In this document: one piece after another, positions 52,578 through 63,478 of the stretch | Layout: every line of letters starts with the position of its first letter | Position numbering within the stretch: position 1 is the first letter of the stretch | DNA from: Thunnus maccoyii | Taxonomy: Eukaryota; Chordata; Actinopteri; Scombriformes; Scombridae | Reading direction: 5' to 3' | Assembly: GCF_910596095.1 (NCBI RefSeq) | Contig: NC_056550.1 | Coordinates: forward strand, 6,906,501 to 6,970,500 | Length of the DNA: 64,000 nucleotides | The notes under the pieces: model-generated | What the model was told of the DNA's origin: nothing | Databases searched by the model: none | The model's input: the letters and a program-made list of their open reading frames with translations, nothing else | Translations under genes and position numbers: made by a program

Positions 52578-53425
52578 CTTTTTAATGGTTAATGAATAAT
52601 GTGTTGATTATTTATAGATCACTGATAAGCCACTACTTTTGGGTTGCCAGGTTGTAAAGAACAACTACTACTTGGCTGCAACAGAATGACACCTTAAAGC
52701 AGCTATAATCGATATTTTTATAATAACAATGGATCAGTTGACTGCGTAATGTGATAGGCTGCTCATGTTGAATGAACCCACAGAGAGTTATCATCTAAGT
52801 TACCCTCAGATCTAAAGTGTCTTTTATTGTGACTCATTGTTTTGGTTTTCCGACCCGCAACTTTGCTGTTTGGATTCATTCTCACAGCTCTCATGGTGTC
52901 ATTTTCAGTCACAACAGGCAACGTTTGTCATTGAAAAAACACTAAAAATGGACTGTGCACTAGTTGCCTGGAACCAAATGGCAGACAGACAAAGTTAGCG
53001 ACTAGCTGGTGAACATAGTGAAGCATTTAGCAGCTAAAGAGACAGATATTTCCCTCGGGAGTCGGTGGAGACCGAAAGCAGAGCTAAAAGAGAGTGAATT
53101 TTGTACTTATATTCATCAGATGGACAGAAAGATGACTCCAAATGAATGATAATGTTGTTCCTTTTCTGCTGGATGTGTAAAAAAGCAAGCGTTAGCTAGC
53201 GAGTTCACCATATCAGCTTAAATGGTGATAATATGTCAGTGTTGTGTTCTGCAGACATTCCTCATTATTCTAGTGGGGGAAGACTTAAGACAGAGACAGA
53301 GTAAGTTTTAGTAGAGGAAGAAACACCAGCCAGAGGGATTTTTCAGACCTGGCAACCCAAATATTACTCTTATTAATGGCTTATTACTGATTTACATATA
53401 GTAATTAATTAACCACTAATAAAGC
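52578..53425. mobile_element. repeat F with long inverted arms ('gggttgccaggt')
   Basis: The left arm 52578-52665 ends ttttgggttgccaggttg and the right arm 53340-53425 begins cagacctggcaacccaaat. The arms are reverse complements over about 85 bp with substitutions. The interior is mostly repeat A copy 3. Confidence 0.55.
52697..53280 (-). mobile_element. repeat A copy 3, nested in repeat F
   Basis: Reverse orientation relative to copies 1 and 2: ttaaagcagctataatcgat at the left, gcgactagctggtgaacata, gtcggtggagaccgaaagc and tgctggatgtgtaaa in order. It is flanked on both sides by the arms of repeat F. Confidence 0.6.
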
Positions 53426-53613
53426 CATTAGATAACACAGTTTTCGTCGTTAGAGAGTGGTTCCCATTCTGAAATAGAAAGTAAGTAGTGCTCAGTTGTT
53501 AAGTATAAATAATAATATTTTGGTGTTAGCTGCTAAGCCACTAGCTCAGTAATACGTTGGTTTGGTGAACACAGTGGAGTGACTTTAAGGTGCAACTTAA
53601 TGCATAATACATA

Positions 53614-53624
53614 ATTATTTATTT
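53614..53624 (-). terminator. AATAAA overlapping the GIMAP-like stop codon
   Basis: On the minus strand the last codons read AAT AAA TAA, so a canonical polyadenylation hexamer sits inside the end of the reading frame next to the stop. AT-rich sequence follows. If it is used, the 3' UTR would be only about 10-30 nt. Confidence 0.4.
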
Positions 53625-56061
53625 TTCTGTGTTTTTCTTCTCCCCACCTCAGTAGCCACTGATCCCACAGTGGCGCCCACCATACCTCCAAACGGCCCTC
53701 CCACAAACAGGCCGACCAGAGCTCCCAGCAGGGCCTCCCTTCTCACAAACTTGGGCATCCACGTCATCCAACCTGTCAGCTTCTCCCACAAGCCCCAGAG
53801 GAAAGAAGGAGGACGGGAGGAAGAGACGCTGGCTGAAGGGAAAATACTATCTACATCCACATTCAAGTCATCTACGCTCCTCTCTGCCTCTTCTCGCACT
53901 CTCTCCATCTCTTCATCTGTCACGTTTTCCTCTGGGTGTGAGTCTGTGGGAGATGCCTGGTCGTCGAGCTGCTCTCCTCTCCTCTGTCTGACTATCTCTT
54001 CCTGTCTCGCTCTCACCCTCTCTTCTGCCTCCTGGTACAAAGGGCAGCTGAAGTGCTGTGTCCCGCTCTCTCTCACTGCCATCTCAACCTTCTCCAGCAG
54101 CTCCTCAACAGCTTTCCTCTCCTCTGGTTCCCCACTGCGGGTTTCCAAGGTGTGATATCGGTCGCCGCATCTTTCCACCAGGTCCTGGAGGTCCTTGCGC
54201 CACGTGACGAGGTATTGCTCCAGCTGCTCGTCCTCCTCCAGCTCCTCCATGTGGGTGAAGAGTATGATGGTGTTGCTGCTGACTGCAGAGGGGCCAAACA
54301 GCGTCTGCAGGACATCCAGCGCTCTGGCCTCTCCATCAGCTGGCTGGTTCACAGGGACACACAGCAGGAAGGCATGTGGCCCCGGACTGGATAAGGCGAT
54401 AAAGGAGGAGATGAACTTTCTTCTCTCCTCTGAGTCGCAGTCTGAGCTGAACCAGTCTGGACTGGAGACTACCACCACCTACGGAGAGGTGGCAGAATAA
54501 ACAACATTAAAATCACTGTTGAATACTGTACACACAAATATGAATACTCAAATGTGCCAGGCTATCTGTTTCTTGGTGCTATGCTAAGCTGCTGATGGTA
54601 GCTTCATATTTACCTACAGTTATGAGAGTGGTATCGATCTTCTCATCTAACTCTCTGCAATGAAACAAATAGGTGTATTTTCCAAAATGGTGAACTATTC
54701 CTTTAAGCTCAGACATCATGCAGATGTTTGAAAATGTCAAAGATCTGAAGAATATTGGTGGAAGGTCGATAAATGTATTTATGATTTTTCAAGTTATTTT
54801 GATTTCAATCCTAGACTTTATATATTAGTTGATCCACTAATTAATCAATTCATAGTTTTGTCTATAAATGTCAAAACTATGAAAAATGCCTTGTTTTGTT
54901 TGATCAGCAGTCAAAAATCCAAAAATATTCAGGTTAATATCATGTATGATGCAGATAAGCTGCAAATCGTCACATTTAAGAAGCTGCAATTAGCAAATCA
55001 TTGGCATTTTTGCTTAATAAATGACCAAAATTATTATTTGATTGTCAAAATGATGCCAATTAATTTTCTGTAGATCAACTAATCGCTGCAGCTCTACTTG
55101 TGTGTGCATGTCATTTCACCCTTACTGTTTTGTCTATATGTTGGTTTTTAAAATATTTTTTGTTAGAGAACTTTGTACTTGTTTCATATCAGTTGTGCGT
55201 TGCCTTTAGAACACTTGACCTTGCCTTATACTGCAAAAATTATACTTTTTAAAAATGATATTACGATGCTTGCTGCCTTGAGCCATTGCAACCTGATATT
55301 GTTTGATGATGTTGTTGTTTGTGTTTGTGTTTGTGTGTGTGATTCATTCCTACCTGTCTGCCTGCAGCCTCTCCTCTGTGTTTGCTGCACTCTGGGGTAA
55401 CAGGAGCGTCTGTGCCCTGCTCGGTGTCTTGCAGGCCCAGGATGGTGCAGACTGCTGAACGCGTTCCTGCCCCCGCCCGGCCCAGCACCACCAGCCTCAG
55501 CTCTGCTCAGCAGACACACAGCAGCAAATACACTGTACTTTGTTTATGTACAACACTGTGTGTGTAGTGAGTGTATACTGCTCATAGGCTATGTGATCTA
55601 TTTCAGGATATGAATGATTACATCCTCTTTTACACGCCTTCATAAGTCACATCTGTTGTTTGTTTTGCGTGTAGTTTCTTTGTTGATGATCAGCTGGTGC
55701 AGCTGTGGTGTCATCATCCGGTGTAGTCACAACCACTTAAACATTTCCAAGTAGTGCCAGCGCCCTTAAACTGCCACTTCCTCTCATCTTAAATACGCCA
55801 TGTATGCGCCGCACCCAAACTGACTTTTCTCCTGTTGTGCTCACAGATACAACAGCTGACATACGATATATGTAGAGAATCGTCCAGCCTACCTGACTGT
55901 GAATCAAACGACGACATCTCTTCTTGTCTGGAGTCCTGCTCACTGCCGTATTTAGTGTTGAATCGGGAGTGAGCACTTCCTCGTTCCTGCGGGCTGACTG
56001 GCCCTGCCTCTGACACTGGACTCAACTTAACTGACTTCAGCAGAGGTGAACACAGCTCCAT
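53615..56061 (-). CDS. GIMAP/AIG1-family GTPase-like protein, three coding exons, probable pseudo-GTPase
   Basis: Coding exons on the minus strand are 55893-56061, 55354-55502 and 53615-54478. All junctions use GT/AG and the phases fit, giving 393 aa. Exon 1 encodes a Ser-rich leader of 56 residues. Exon 2 carries the AIG1 start LRLVVLGRAGAGTRSAVCTILG (residues 58-79) and a VTPEC switch-I-like piece. Exon 3 carries VVVVSSPDWF (107-116), FLLCVPV, LFTHMEEL (179-186), RYHTLETR (213-220), a long charged helix (about 251-311), a Trp-rich segment (332-353) and a Gly-rich hydrophobic end (356-378). GIMAPs are GTP-binding proteins of lymphocyte and organelle membranes. Here the P-loop Lys is Thr70 and the usual DTPG is SSPD (111-114), so GTP binding is doubtful. 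The long intact frame argues against a dead gene. The start is the first Met of exon 1, but a CAG directly before it leaves room for an upstream exon. hmgxb4 lies upstream in the same orientation. Confidence 0.85.
54553..54706 (-). mobile_element. repeat B copy in GIMAP-like intron 2
   Basis: Reverse-oriented: tgctatgctaagctgctgat, then gagtggtatcgatcttctca, then tttccaaaatggtgaactat followed by tccttta. Same family as 6674-6890. Confidence 0.6.
54780..55096 (-). mobile_element. truncated copy of the TAGGGCTGCAAC hAT-like family
   Basis: The right end is ctaatcgctgcagctcta, the same terminus as the 59728-60026 element, with ttagttgatccactaatt and tttgtctataaatgtcaaaa inside. The left terminus is not recognisable. 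It lies in intron 2 of the GIMAP-like gene. Confidence 0.55.
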
Positions 56062-56397
56062 CTGTTGTGGAGGCTGGTGCGTGCAAAATGAGTTAGCATT
56101 TTCTTATCATTCCAGCCCATTAGTGTTAGATATGAAGAGACCTGAGGAATATGTGACAGTTTGGAGGCAATTGAACTCAGATTTTCGGTGAGCACAGAGA
56201 AACTTTCCTCTTCGATGAACGTGAAAACAAACTCTGCACATAAATCATTCTGCATAGTTAAACTCAAACATCCAACTGGAGTAACAACAAGAAAAACACA
56301 TCTTTGAGTCAAGGGAGACTTTAACTATTCAGGCTATTTGGACAATCAAATACAGACCAATGCTAAAGTGGAAACAAATCTCTGTACATTAAGACAT

Positions 56398-57186
56398 TTT
56401 ATTGCATATTTCAATGCAGTGATGACTTCAATGGTTTAGCACACATAATAAAGCTCTATCTACACTATTACTTATTAAAATAAAAAACAGGAGCTGAATT
56501 TGGAAACGGGTCGTATTTTATTGTTGCCATTTTGAAAATGTGCAGCTCTGACAGTGATTTTTCTGAACAGCTCTTGATTACGACAAGATTCCCTCGAAGG
56601 TTTTCTATCATTTTCGAAATTCTATGGTACAGTCAAAATCTAAATGCTGTATGCACAGTAAAATATCAAATGTATAAAACAGCAAGGCATGACAGTACTT
56701 TTGTTTTTTTACATGGTTTAAAGAAAAAAAAAATAAACCAATGACAAATATATTACGTTATGTTGATGATGAGCAGAAGACCATGACCTAAATGTTCCTG
56801 TACAAATCAGTAAAAAAACGCAGACATGTACAAGAGCAGTAAAACTGAACAGCTAAGCAAATGCACACATACATTCAGTAGAGCACATACAGGCGTTCAC
56901 CCATTCACACGAAAACACACTGTACAGTAACAATAAACCTAAACTGACGTGCCAAGAAAGATTAACGTGTTCAGTAAAATGTTTCTTTTAAAAATATAAC
57001 AATTAGAAAATTAAAAGAACAAGGTTTTTAAAAAAATACACTTTAAAAACATGTTGACACTAGAAATATTTTCAGATGCCAAAGCAGTGGCTTAAATTAA
57101 AGTCCAAGAGTCGTTCCTGTAAAGGACCATTACAGTCAAATCTGTTGACTTCTGTTGCCGAATCCAGACTGATCATCATGCTTCAC
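56398..57186 (-). other. probable hmgxb4 3' UTR
   Basis: This sequence follows the hmgxb4 stop on the minus strand, is AT-rich and has no reading frame of note. AATAAA hexamers on the minus strand occur near 56517-56522 and 56398-56403, either of which could end the transcript before the GIMAP-like gene begins at 56061. The extent is inferred. Confidence 0.45.
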
Positions 57187-60100
57187 TCACAGCCCGGGCA
57201 TGATGTAGGCAATGTTGTCCAACGTATTCGACTGACATGGAAAGAGAGAAAACTCTGTTAGAAAGCTGCAATAAAAAGGATCATTACAGAGTGTAAAACT
57301 CCTGAACGTATATAAAAATGGATCAGATGCATGACACTGTAAACAGCTAATGACAATACAAAGAAATGGCATGAAGTCAGCAGGTGGTGACTTTCAGTTG
57401 TGAAGTGAAGAAGGTATGAAACTGTAAACTCTCACACAACACTTATAAATGCAAATACTGTACCAGGACGTTTCGAGGACATCCGTTTAACTGTGGTATC
57501 TGTGCTGTGAGACATGTCAGCGGGCCCAGCGCACACAAGATGGAGTCAAGAAGTACAGACAAACTCCCGGACACCGCCACCATCCCCTAACACCAAAAAA
57601 CATTTTTAAAAATGATTCTTCACTGCATATTAATGAAACATCTTCATATTACACTTCAAACAGAAGTGTAGAATGTCTGTTGTCTTTTATGTTTTAATCA
57701 TTGTACAGAGGTTATACGTGAATACTACGATGAGCACTTGGGCTGCAAATGTGTGCATGCATGCATGTGGTAATTCACCTCTGTTTCCTGTAACCGGTGA
57801 CCAATCAGAGACAGGGAGTCTCCTAGTAGCTGCAGGTGAGCTGCTGCGTCGATGGGATCAACCTCTGGGACTCGAGCCGGAGACAGGGACATGGTGCCAG
57901 GCGCTCTGTTGGGTGACACCATCCCTGTTCCCACTCCAACAACTGTGATGAAGAAACACGATTTAAAGACGACAGTAATGAGAATACTGAGATGATAAAT
58001 CCTTATTAATTAGTTGTAAACTTTAAAGTTAGAGTCGAATATACCTTTGCTTTTGGCCTCGCTGGAGCTCTTGTGTTTGACTGTAGTGGCCTCAGCTTTG
58101 TTCTGTTTGTGCTGCAGATACTGAGCTTTCTGCCTCCAAACCTGACAGAAAACAGCATGTTTAGCTCACCAACACAACTGCAAGCATAACAGTGTTATTC
58201 CATAAAATTGGACGGATTTCCAGAATCAGTTGTAAATAAGGAAAAAAACTCACTAGTTTGTCTTTCTCAGGCATCGCCTTCCACACCTCTGCCAACTTTT
58301 TGCTTAGTTCACCAAAGACTGCAGATTAGACATACAGACATGTTGTTTACATGTGATCTTTTAGGCTACATCCACACTAATACCTTTTCATTTTAAAACG
58401 CACAGCTTTTGCTACGTTAACACCGTGTGTTCACACTACTCCAGCTTTTTTGATCCCTTAAAACGGAGACTTTTGAAAACGCTGCTGACCCTGTTTTAGT
58501 TTGAAAACTCAGGGATTGCATTTTAGTCTGGATGGGCGGAAACAGAATTTTGAAAACGATGAAGCAGACACTGATGTTCGCTTCCTGATTAAAGCCACGA
58601 CGTATCCTTCCCTGATTCGTCATGCCCCTATCACGTGACCCTTTTCCGGAAGAAAACAAACAACATCAGCCTGGACTACCAGTGGTTAATTCAACATGGA
58701 TAACAAATAACAGGCGTTGTTGACCTTGTTGTCTATGCTAGCAGCTGTTGTGCAGTTAAATTCTGCATTTTATAATGCTGCTACTGCCTACATGTGCAGG
58801 AGGCAAGCTATTATTCGAGGGATTTGTGACTATGTCCAGCTGCATTATCAGCCTAATTTCTGATTTCAATTCCTGTTTACATCCGTACACACATGCCCAG
58901 TGTATGTGAATGTGATATGCGTTTTCAGGCGTGTTTGTATGGACGGAGATTATTTCGGATAGAGATAATTTTCATTTTAAAATGCTGTTTTAAAATGAAA
59001 ACGTATTAGTGTGGATGTAGTCTTATTTTGAAAGGACAACTAGTGTCATTACAAGGGAATAATACTGTATGTCAGAATATGACCTACCTAGTCCTGGCTG
59101 TTCTGCGTTTATATTGACCCTGTACTCCTTACAGAACACCTGGTATGCTGTTGTTATGTTCTTCTTCTTGGGCTATGAGAGGATAAAGAAAAGAACCAAT
59201 TTAAGCCAGAAACATTGAAATACAATAGAAAAAAGGACATTCAAAAGCAAAAAGCTGCTGTTAGCTGGCTGGTAAAATTAGTCAGTGTCAGTTTGCGTAC
59301 AAAAAAAGGTTGACAGATGTTGGTCTCATGTGTTCATATCTGCAGGGGGTTCAATAGGGTTGATAATTAATGCCAGTGACTCAATAATTACTTTTGGCGA
59401 GCTTTCAGCATTCAAAAGAAATGCTCCATTTTGACAGTTTTGGAACTACAACTTCTCGACCAACGAGAAATATCAGTTATTAGTATCTCACCTTGTCTTT
59501 ATTCCTCACATGCTTTTCCCTTTCTTTCTCCTCTTTCTTTTTCTTCTTCTCTGTCACTGCATCATTGGCTTGGTGGTGGTGTGGAGGGATAGGCGTGCCC
59601 ATGGCGTACATTGGACCGACAGCACTGTGAGTGACAGTGGGATGGGAGTGGCTGTGACCTCTCGATGAGTCTGGAGATACGAGTCATATAAAGATAAAGC
59701 AAAGATAATGATGTTTGAGGTTAAAAGTAGAGCTGCGACGATTAGTCGATTCACTGACAGAAAATTCATCTGCACCTATTTTGATAATGAAGTAATTGCT
59801 AAAGTCCTTTTTAAAGCAAAAATGACAACATCTTGTTGGTTTCAGGTTCTCGAAGTCGAGTATTTGCTGCATTTCCTTGTCTTACATGACAGAAGATGGA
59901 ATATCTTTGAGTTTTAGACTGTTTTGCTTTACAAAATAAGACATGATGATGTAACAGTGGACTCTAGGAAATTTTTCACTGTTTTGATGTAATTGATAAT
60001 GAAAATATCCATTAGTTGCAGCCCTAGTTAAAAGTCTGAGAATTGTAAATGTACATCAGACATGGAGGGATGTTTGACACATTCAGCTGAAAGTTCAGTT

Positions 60101-62053
60101 TGATCTGGGTTCAGTGCAGGACTTGCCCCTGTTTTGGTGGCACCTGTTTTAAAACCAGTGACCCAAACGCTGCTAGATAGATGTAAAATGTTTAATTAAA
60201 CTTTCAGTTTGATCTCTTATGACTACTACTCTCTTCTACTTCATAATATGCACATGAACTAAAACAGAAATGCATTATAAAAAGACAAAATATTTTCCAA
60301 CAACACCATGCCCAGATTTAAAAACAAACAAACAGACATAGTAAAAAAATGAGTTCACCACAAACAAACAAACAATACAGCAGAAGAGAAACACTCAGTT
60401 GCTAGGACAACTGCACTGTATTTTGTTCTTTAACAAATAATAAACTCACCTCCAAATCCTTTGCTGTGCTTCTTGTCCTTCCCACTCTTGTCCTTGTCTC
60501 TGTCTTTTTCTTTGTCCTTTTTCTTCTTGCTTTTCTTGCTCTTCTTCTTCTTTTTTGACAAATGTGTGTATGAATCATCTATAACCAGTTCACCTGCCTC
60601 CAACTCTCCCCCAGACGAAGAGCTATCATCTCCCATCCCACCTCCATAATGACCTGTATAACAGAGAACACGGTGATAAATATCAATAAACAAAACAAAA
60701 CAAGACAAAACAGAGTTCTGAATCATTCAAGAAGAACAGTATATTTAGACTAAATATCCCCTTGAACCTCAATTAGAGCTTTCTTACCTTCCACCTCCAC
60801 CTCTTTCCCAACTACAGGCAGTGGATCTCGACTCTGCTGTACTTTTTTCTTGGGTGACTTTGAGAGCTGCATCCGGTCTCTATCCTTCTCTTTCTTTACA
60901 CTTCCTTTGGATGAGTGGGGTGTGAAAGGGAAGCTCTCTCCTTCCTCTTTCTCCGGTGACATGATGAGCTTCATCTTCAGCCCGTCAGCCTCACGCAGCG
61001 TCAGGGGCTCCTCTTTGGGAGCGCCGCCGTGGAACAGAGACGACTTTGAGGAAGAGGAGGAGTGCTTCTTGGAGGAAGATGACGACGAAGATGCAGGCCG
61101 GGAGTGAGAGAAGGAACCTTTGCTTCCGCCGCTGCTGCTCTCACGCTTGCGGTCCTTGGAGGAGTGCGAAGAGAAGGAGGGGTAGGAGGGCTTCTTGTGC
61201 AAGTGGGGGTTGGGGTCCGAACCTGTGGCCAGAGGAGAGGTGATAGCCTGCAGGAGGCCCATTGCCGTATCTGTCGGATGGGAGGATGAGGGGGAAGAGA
61301 GAGGCGGGGAGCGGTCTGCAGACTTGTGTTTTTTCTTGTGGGGAGGTGGGCCTGAGCCATCGTGGTCTGATACAGATAAGAAAAGAAAAAAGTAAATACA
61401 TTTAAAAAATCCCTTTTTATTAAAATACAAGATTATTACAGTATATCCACCACTCACCTCTGTAATAGTAGTCATCACTGTGTTTCTTCTTTTTTTTGTG
61501 CGAGTCCCCTCCCAACATGAAAAGCTCTGAATCCTGATTTGGAAAGACACAATAGCTTTTCATTTACCAGTTCAAAGACACAGAAGCTCAAAACATTAAA
61601 ATGTTCAATAACACCATAACTAGCTGCATATCTTACAAGCCTTCTGTCATAATAATCTATGAGATTATTGTGCACATATAACTTACCTTGGGCCGTTTCT
61701 TAGAAGACTTGCGGACCTGAGCAGCGATCTCCTCTTCCTCCCTCAGCAGATCCTTGTACGACCTCCTCTTCTCTCTCTGGCTGCGACCAGCTACAAGGCC
61801 CCTGTCTCCCTCCATCCCCATATCTAAAACACATGGAATGAGTGTTACAATCCTCTTTTGGACACATATGATAAACATTTAATAGCCAATATGATGGATT
61901 TCATGTTCATGCAGTTTTGTAACAACTTATTGTGTTTTTGACTGCACTAAAATGCATATATTTGATAAGCATGTACAGTAGGACGACAGTAAATCTATAC
62001 TACAGGCAGACATTACCCATTCCTCCTTTGCTCTTGATCTCCTCAAAAGCCAT
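57187..62053 (-). CDS. hmgxb4: HMG-box containing protein 4, 12 coding exons, complete
   Basis: Minus-strand coding exons: 62017-62053, 61687-61823, 61458-61533, 60788-61366, 60450-60653, 59492-59670, 59088-59172, 58254-58318, 58045-58141, 57779-57942, 57464-57586, 57187-57231. All boundaries are GT/AG with matching phase; the total of 1791 nt encodes 596 aa, close to the human length. Diagnostic matches to HMGXB4 are [20 protein letters not shown] near the N terminus, the Ser/Lys-rich exon 4 with [17 protein letters not shown], the [19 protein letters not shown]-Lys-tract block of exon 5, a single HMG box (about residues 406-474, starting [18 protein letters not shown]), the helical [20 protein letters not shown] block and the C terminus [18 protein letters not shown]4 (HMG2L1) is a nuclear chromatin protein known as a negative regulator of Wnt/beta-catenin signalling and a Nemo-like-kinase interactor. 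Start: ATG in an exon preceded by a CAG acceptor (about 62123), so the 5' leader is spliced. Two introns contain transposon fossils. Confidence 0.95.
58364..59022. mobile_element. Harbinger-like MITE in hmgxb4 intron, TTA target duplication
   Basis: The left end is GGCTACATCCACACTAATAC; the right end, reverse complemented, is GACTACATCCACACTAATAC. Both continue CTTTTCATTTTAAAAC or close, giving terminal inverted repeats of about 38 bp. TTA flanks both sides (58361-58363, 59023-59025), as expected for PIF/Harbinger. The 659-bp element has no transposase frame. It lies between hmgxb4 coding exons 7 and 8. Confidence 0.75.
59728..60026. mobile_element. hAT-like MITE in hmgxb4 intron, GTTAAAAG target duplication
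   Basis: The left end is TAGAGCTGCGACGATTAG; the right end, reverse complemented, is TAGGGCTGCAACTAATGG. The 8-bp direct repeat GTTAAAAG flanks the element exactly (59720-59727, 60027-60034). 299 bp, non-coding, between hmgxb4 exons 5 and 6. Confidence 0.8.
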
Positions 62054-62123
62054 TGCTCCTCCTTTGTCAACACGTTTACTTGTCACAGGATGTCAGTGAC
62101 AACATTAAGGCAGGATACTGACC

Positions 62124-62789
62124 TGTTAGGTGAACCCCAAGAAGGAAAATGTAAATGCAAGTTAAGGTATTTAATTTCTATCATCTACCACATCTATGCT
62201 AGCCAAAAAATGAGAATGAGAGCAGTTACACAATAACAAAGTGGGAAGCTTTGCCATTTTCTCTTCATTTTGTCACACTTAAGACATCAAAAAGGTATCT
62301 ACACCTAACCAGTTCTTTGGTTGCTAAAACTGTTCCTAATTACACCTACACTGAGCACTCCAAGCAACACCAGAGCTGCAGGTAACCAGGACATGCTCAA
62401 AAGTGGAGAAGTGGGTCAGTGATTAGCCGCTACTTGAGGAAAAATACATTTTGCGTTATATTACAGTAATGCTCTAGTCCCTCACCTATAAAAGAGTACA
62501 AAAAAATTGATAGCAAAACAAATTCCCGCCTACTTTCGTAAAGATACACAAACACACCCCCTCTCCATTCACTTTGATTCCCTAGCTTCCCAACATTTCC
62601 ACCACTCGAGTCCGTCCTGGCCGAGTATGCTCTCATCTTGCCGGTGAAAGCGGCTAAGGACAGTCCGAGGCTTTCACCCACAGCTAGGCCGCGGTTGCCT
62701 TAAGTGGACCAAAAAAAACTATTGCAGACACGCATTCATACTCTGCTCATACACAAGGAGGTGAGGAAAGAATATGTTTATTAAACTTT
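62124..62789 (-). other. hmgxb4 first intron (inferred)
   Basis: Between the putative non-coding first exon (donor near 62793) and the acceptor at about 62123 ahead of the ATG exon. The 83-codon frame at 62430-62681 (-) has no known domain. Confidence 0.5.
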
Positions 62790-62910
62790 ACTACCTCTAT
62801 GTGGATGTCCAATTTACGCGGGTCCGGTCGCCATCTTTTATTTTCGGCGAAACAACAATACGTGTCCATGAAGAGGGAGGGACTTTGGTAAAGCAGCCAA
62901 TCAGCGCAGA
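62790..62910 (-). promoter_or_regulatory. hmgxb4 core promoter and non-coding first exon
   Basis: On the minus strand an inverted CCAAT box (ccaat on + at 62897-62901) is followed about 65 bp later by a YY1-type motif AAGATGGCGACC (+ strand 62826-62837) in CpG-containing sequence. A splice donor (CATAGAG/GTAGTA) sits near 62793, matching the acceptor at about 62123 ahead of the ATG exon. CCAAT plus a YY1 site just inside the transcript is typical of TATA-less housekeeping promoters. The TSS itself is inferred. Confidence 0.6.
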
Positions 62911-63157
62911 GGAAAGTAGCCATATTGAAAGTATATTCAGTTAAGATCTATACAATGTATCACACTATCCACAATGACAACTCATTTAATATATATGCTT
63001 ATATTGAAATAACTAAATCATATAACCATATAACATGCAACACAACTGAGACTATGGAGGACCACGATCTATAATTTATTACTTGATTTTTTAATGGGCA
63101 ATAAAAAGAGGCATTATAAAAAAGATACATAGCTACACAGATAAAGAATTCAATGTA

Positions 63158-63432
63158 TTTATTCAGATATATCCATCTTCCAACAACAGCCAAAATCCAT
63201 TTTTACAGTACAGTTCACATCCAAAACATAACATGCAATACAAGAGAAAAAGGCAACGTGATACAAAGATGCTGTTGATAAGGAAACCAAAAAATACATG
63301 TGTGTAACATGTGAAACAGCGTAATCATTTAATAAGAAATGTGTCTAATAATCATCACAGAACTTAGCTAATAAAGGCAGGCAAAAAAGAGAACATGTCA
63401 GCAAACACACACAGCTGTGACTCACTCTGTCT

Positions 63433-63478
<46 letters not shown>

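Noticed and set aside
53670-54394. Plus-strand frames of 113-161 codons opposite the GIMAP-like exon
   Set aside because: Antisense shadows of the real minus-strand exon, rich in Ser from reversed Glu/Arg codons.
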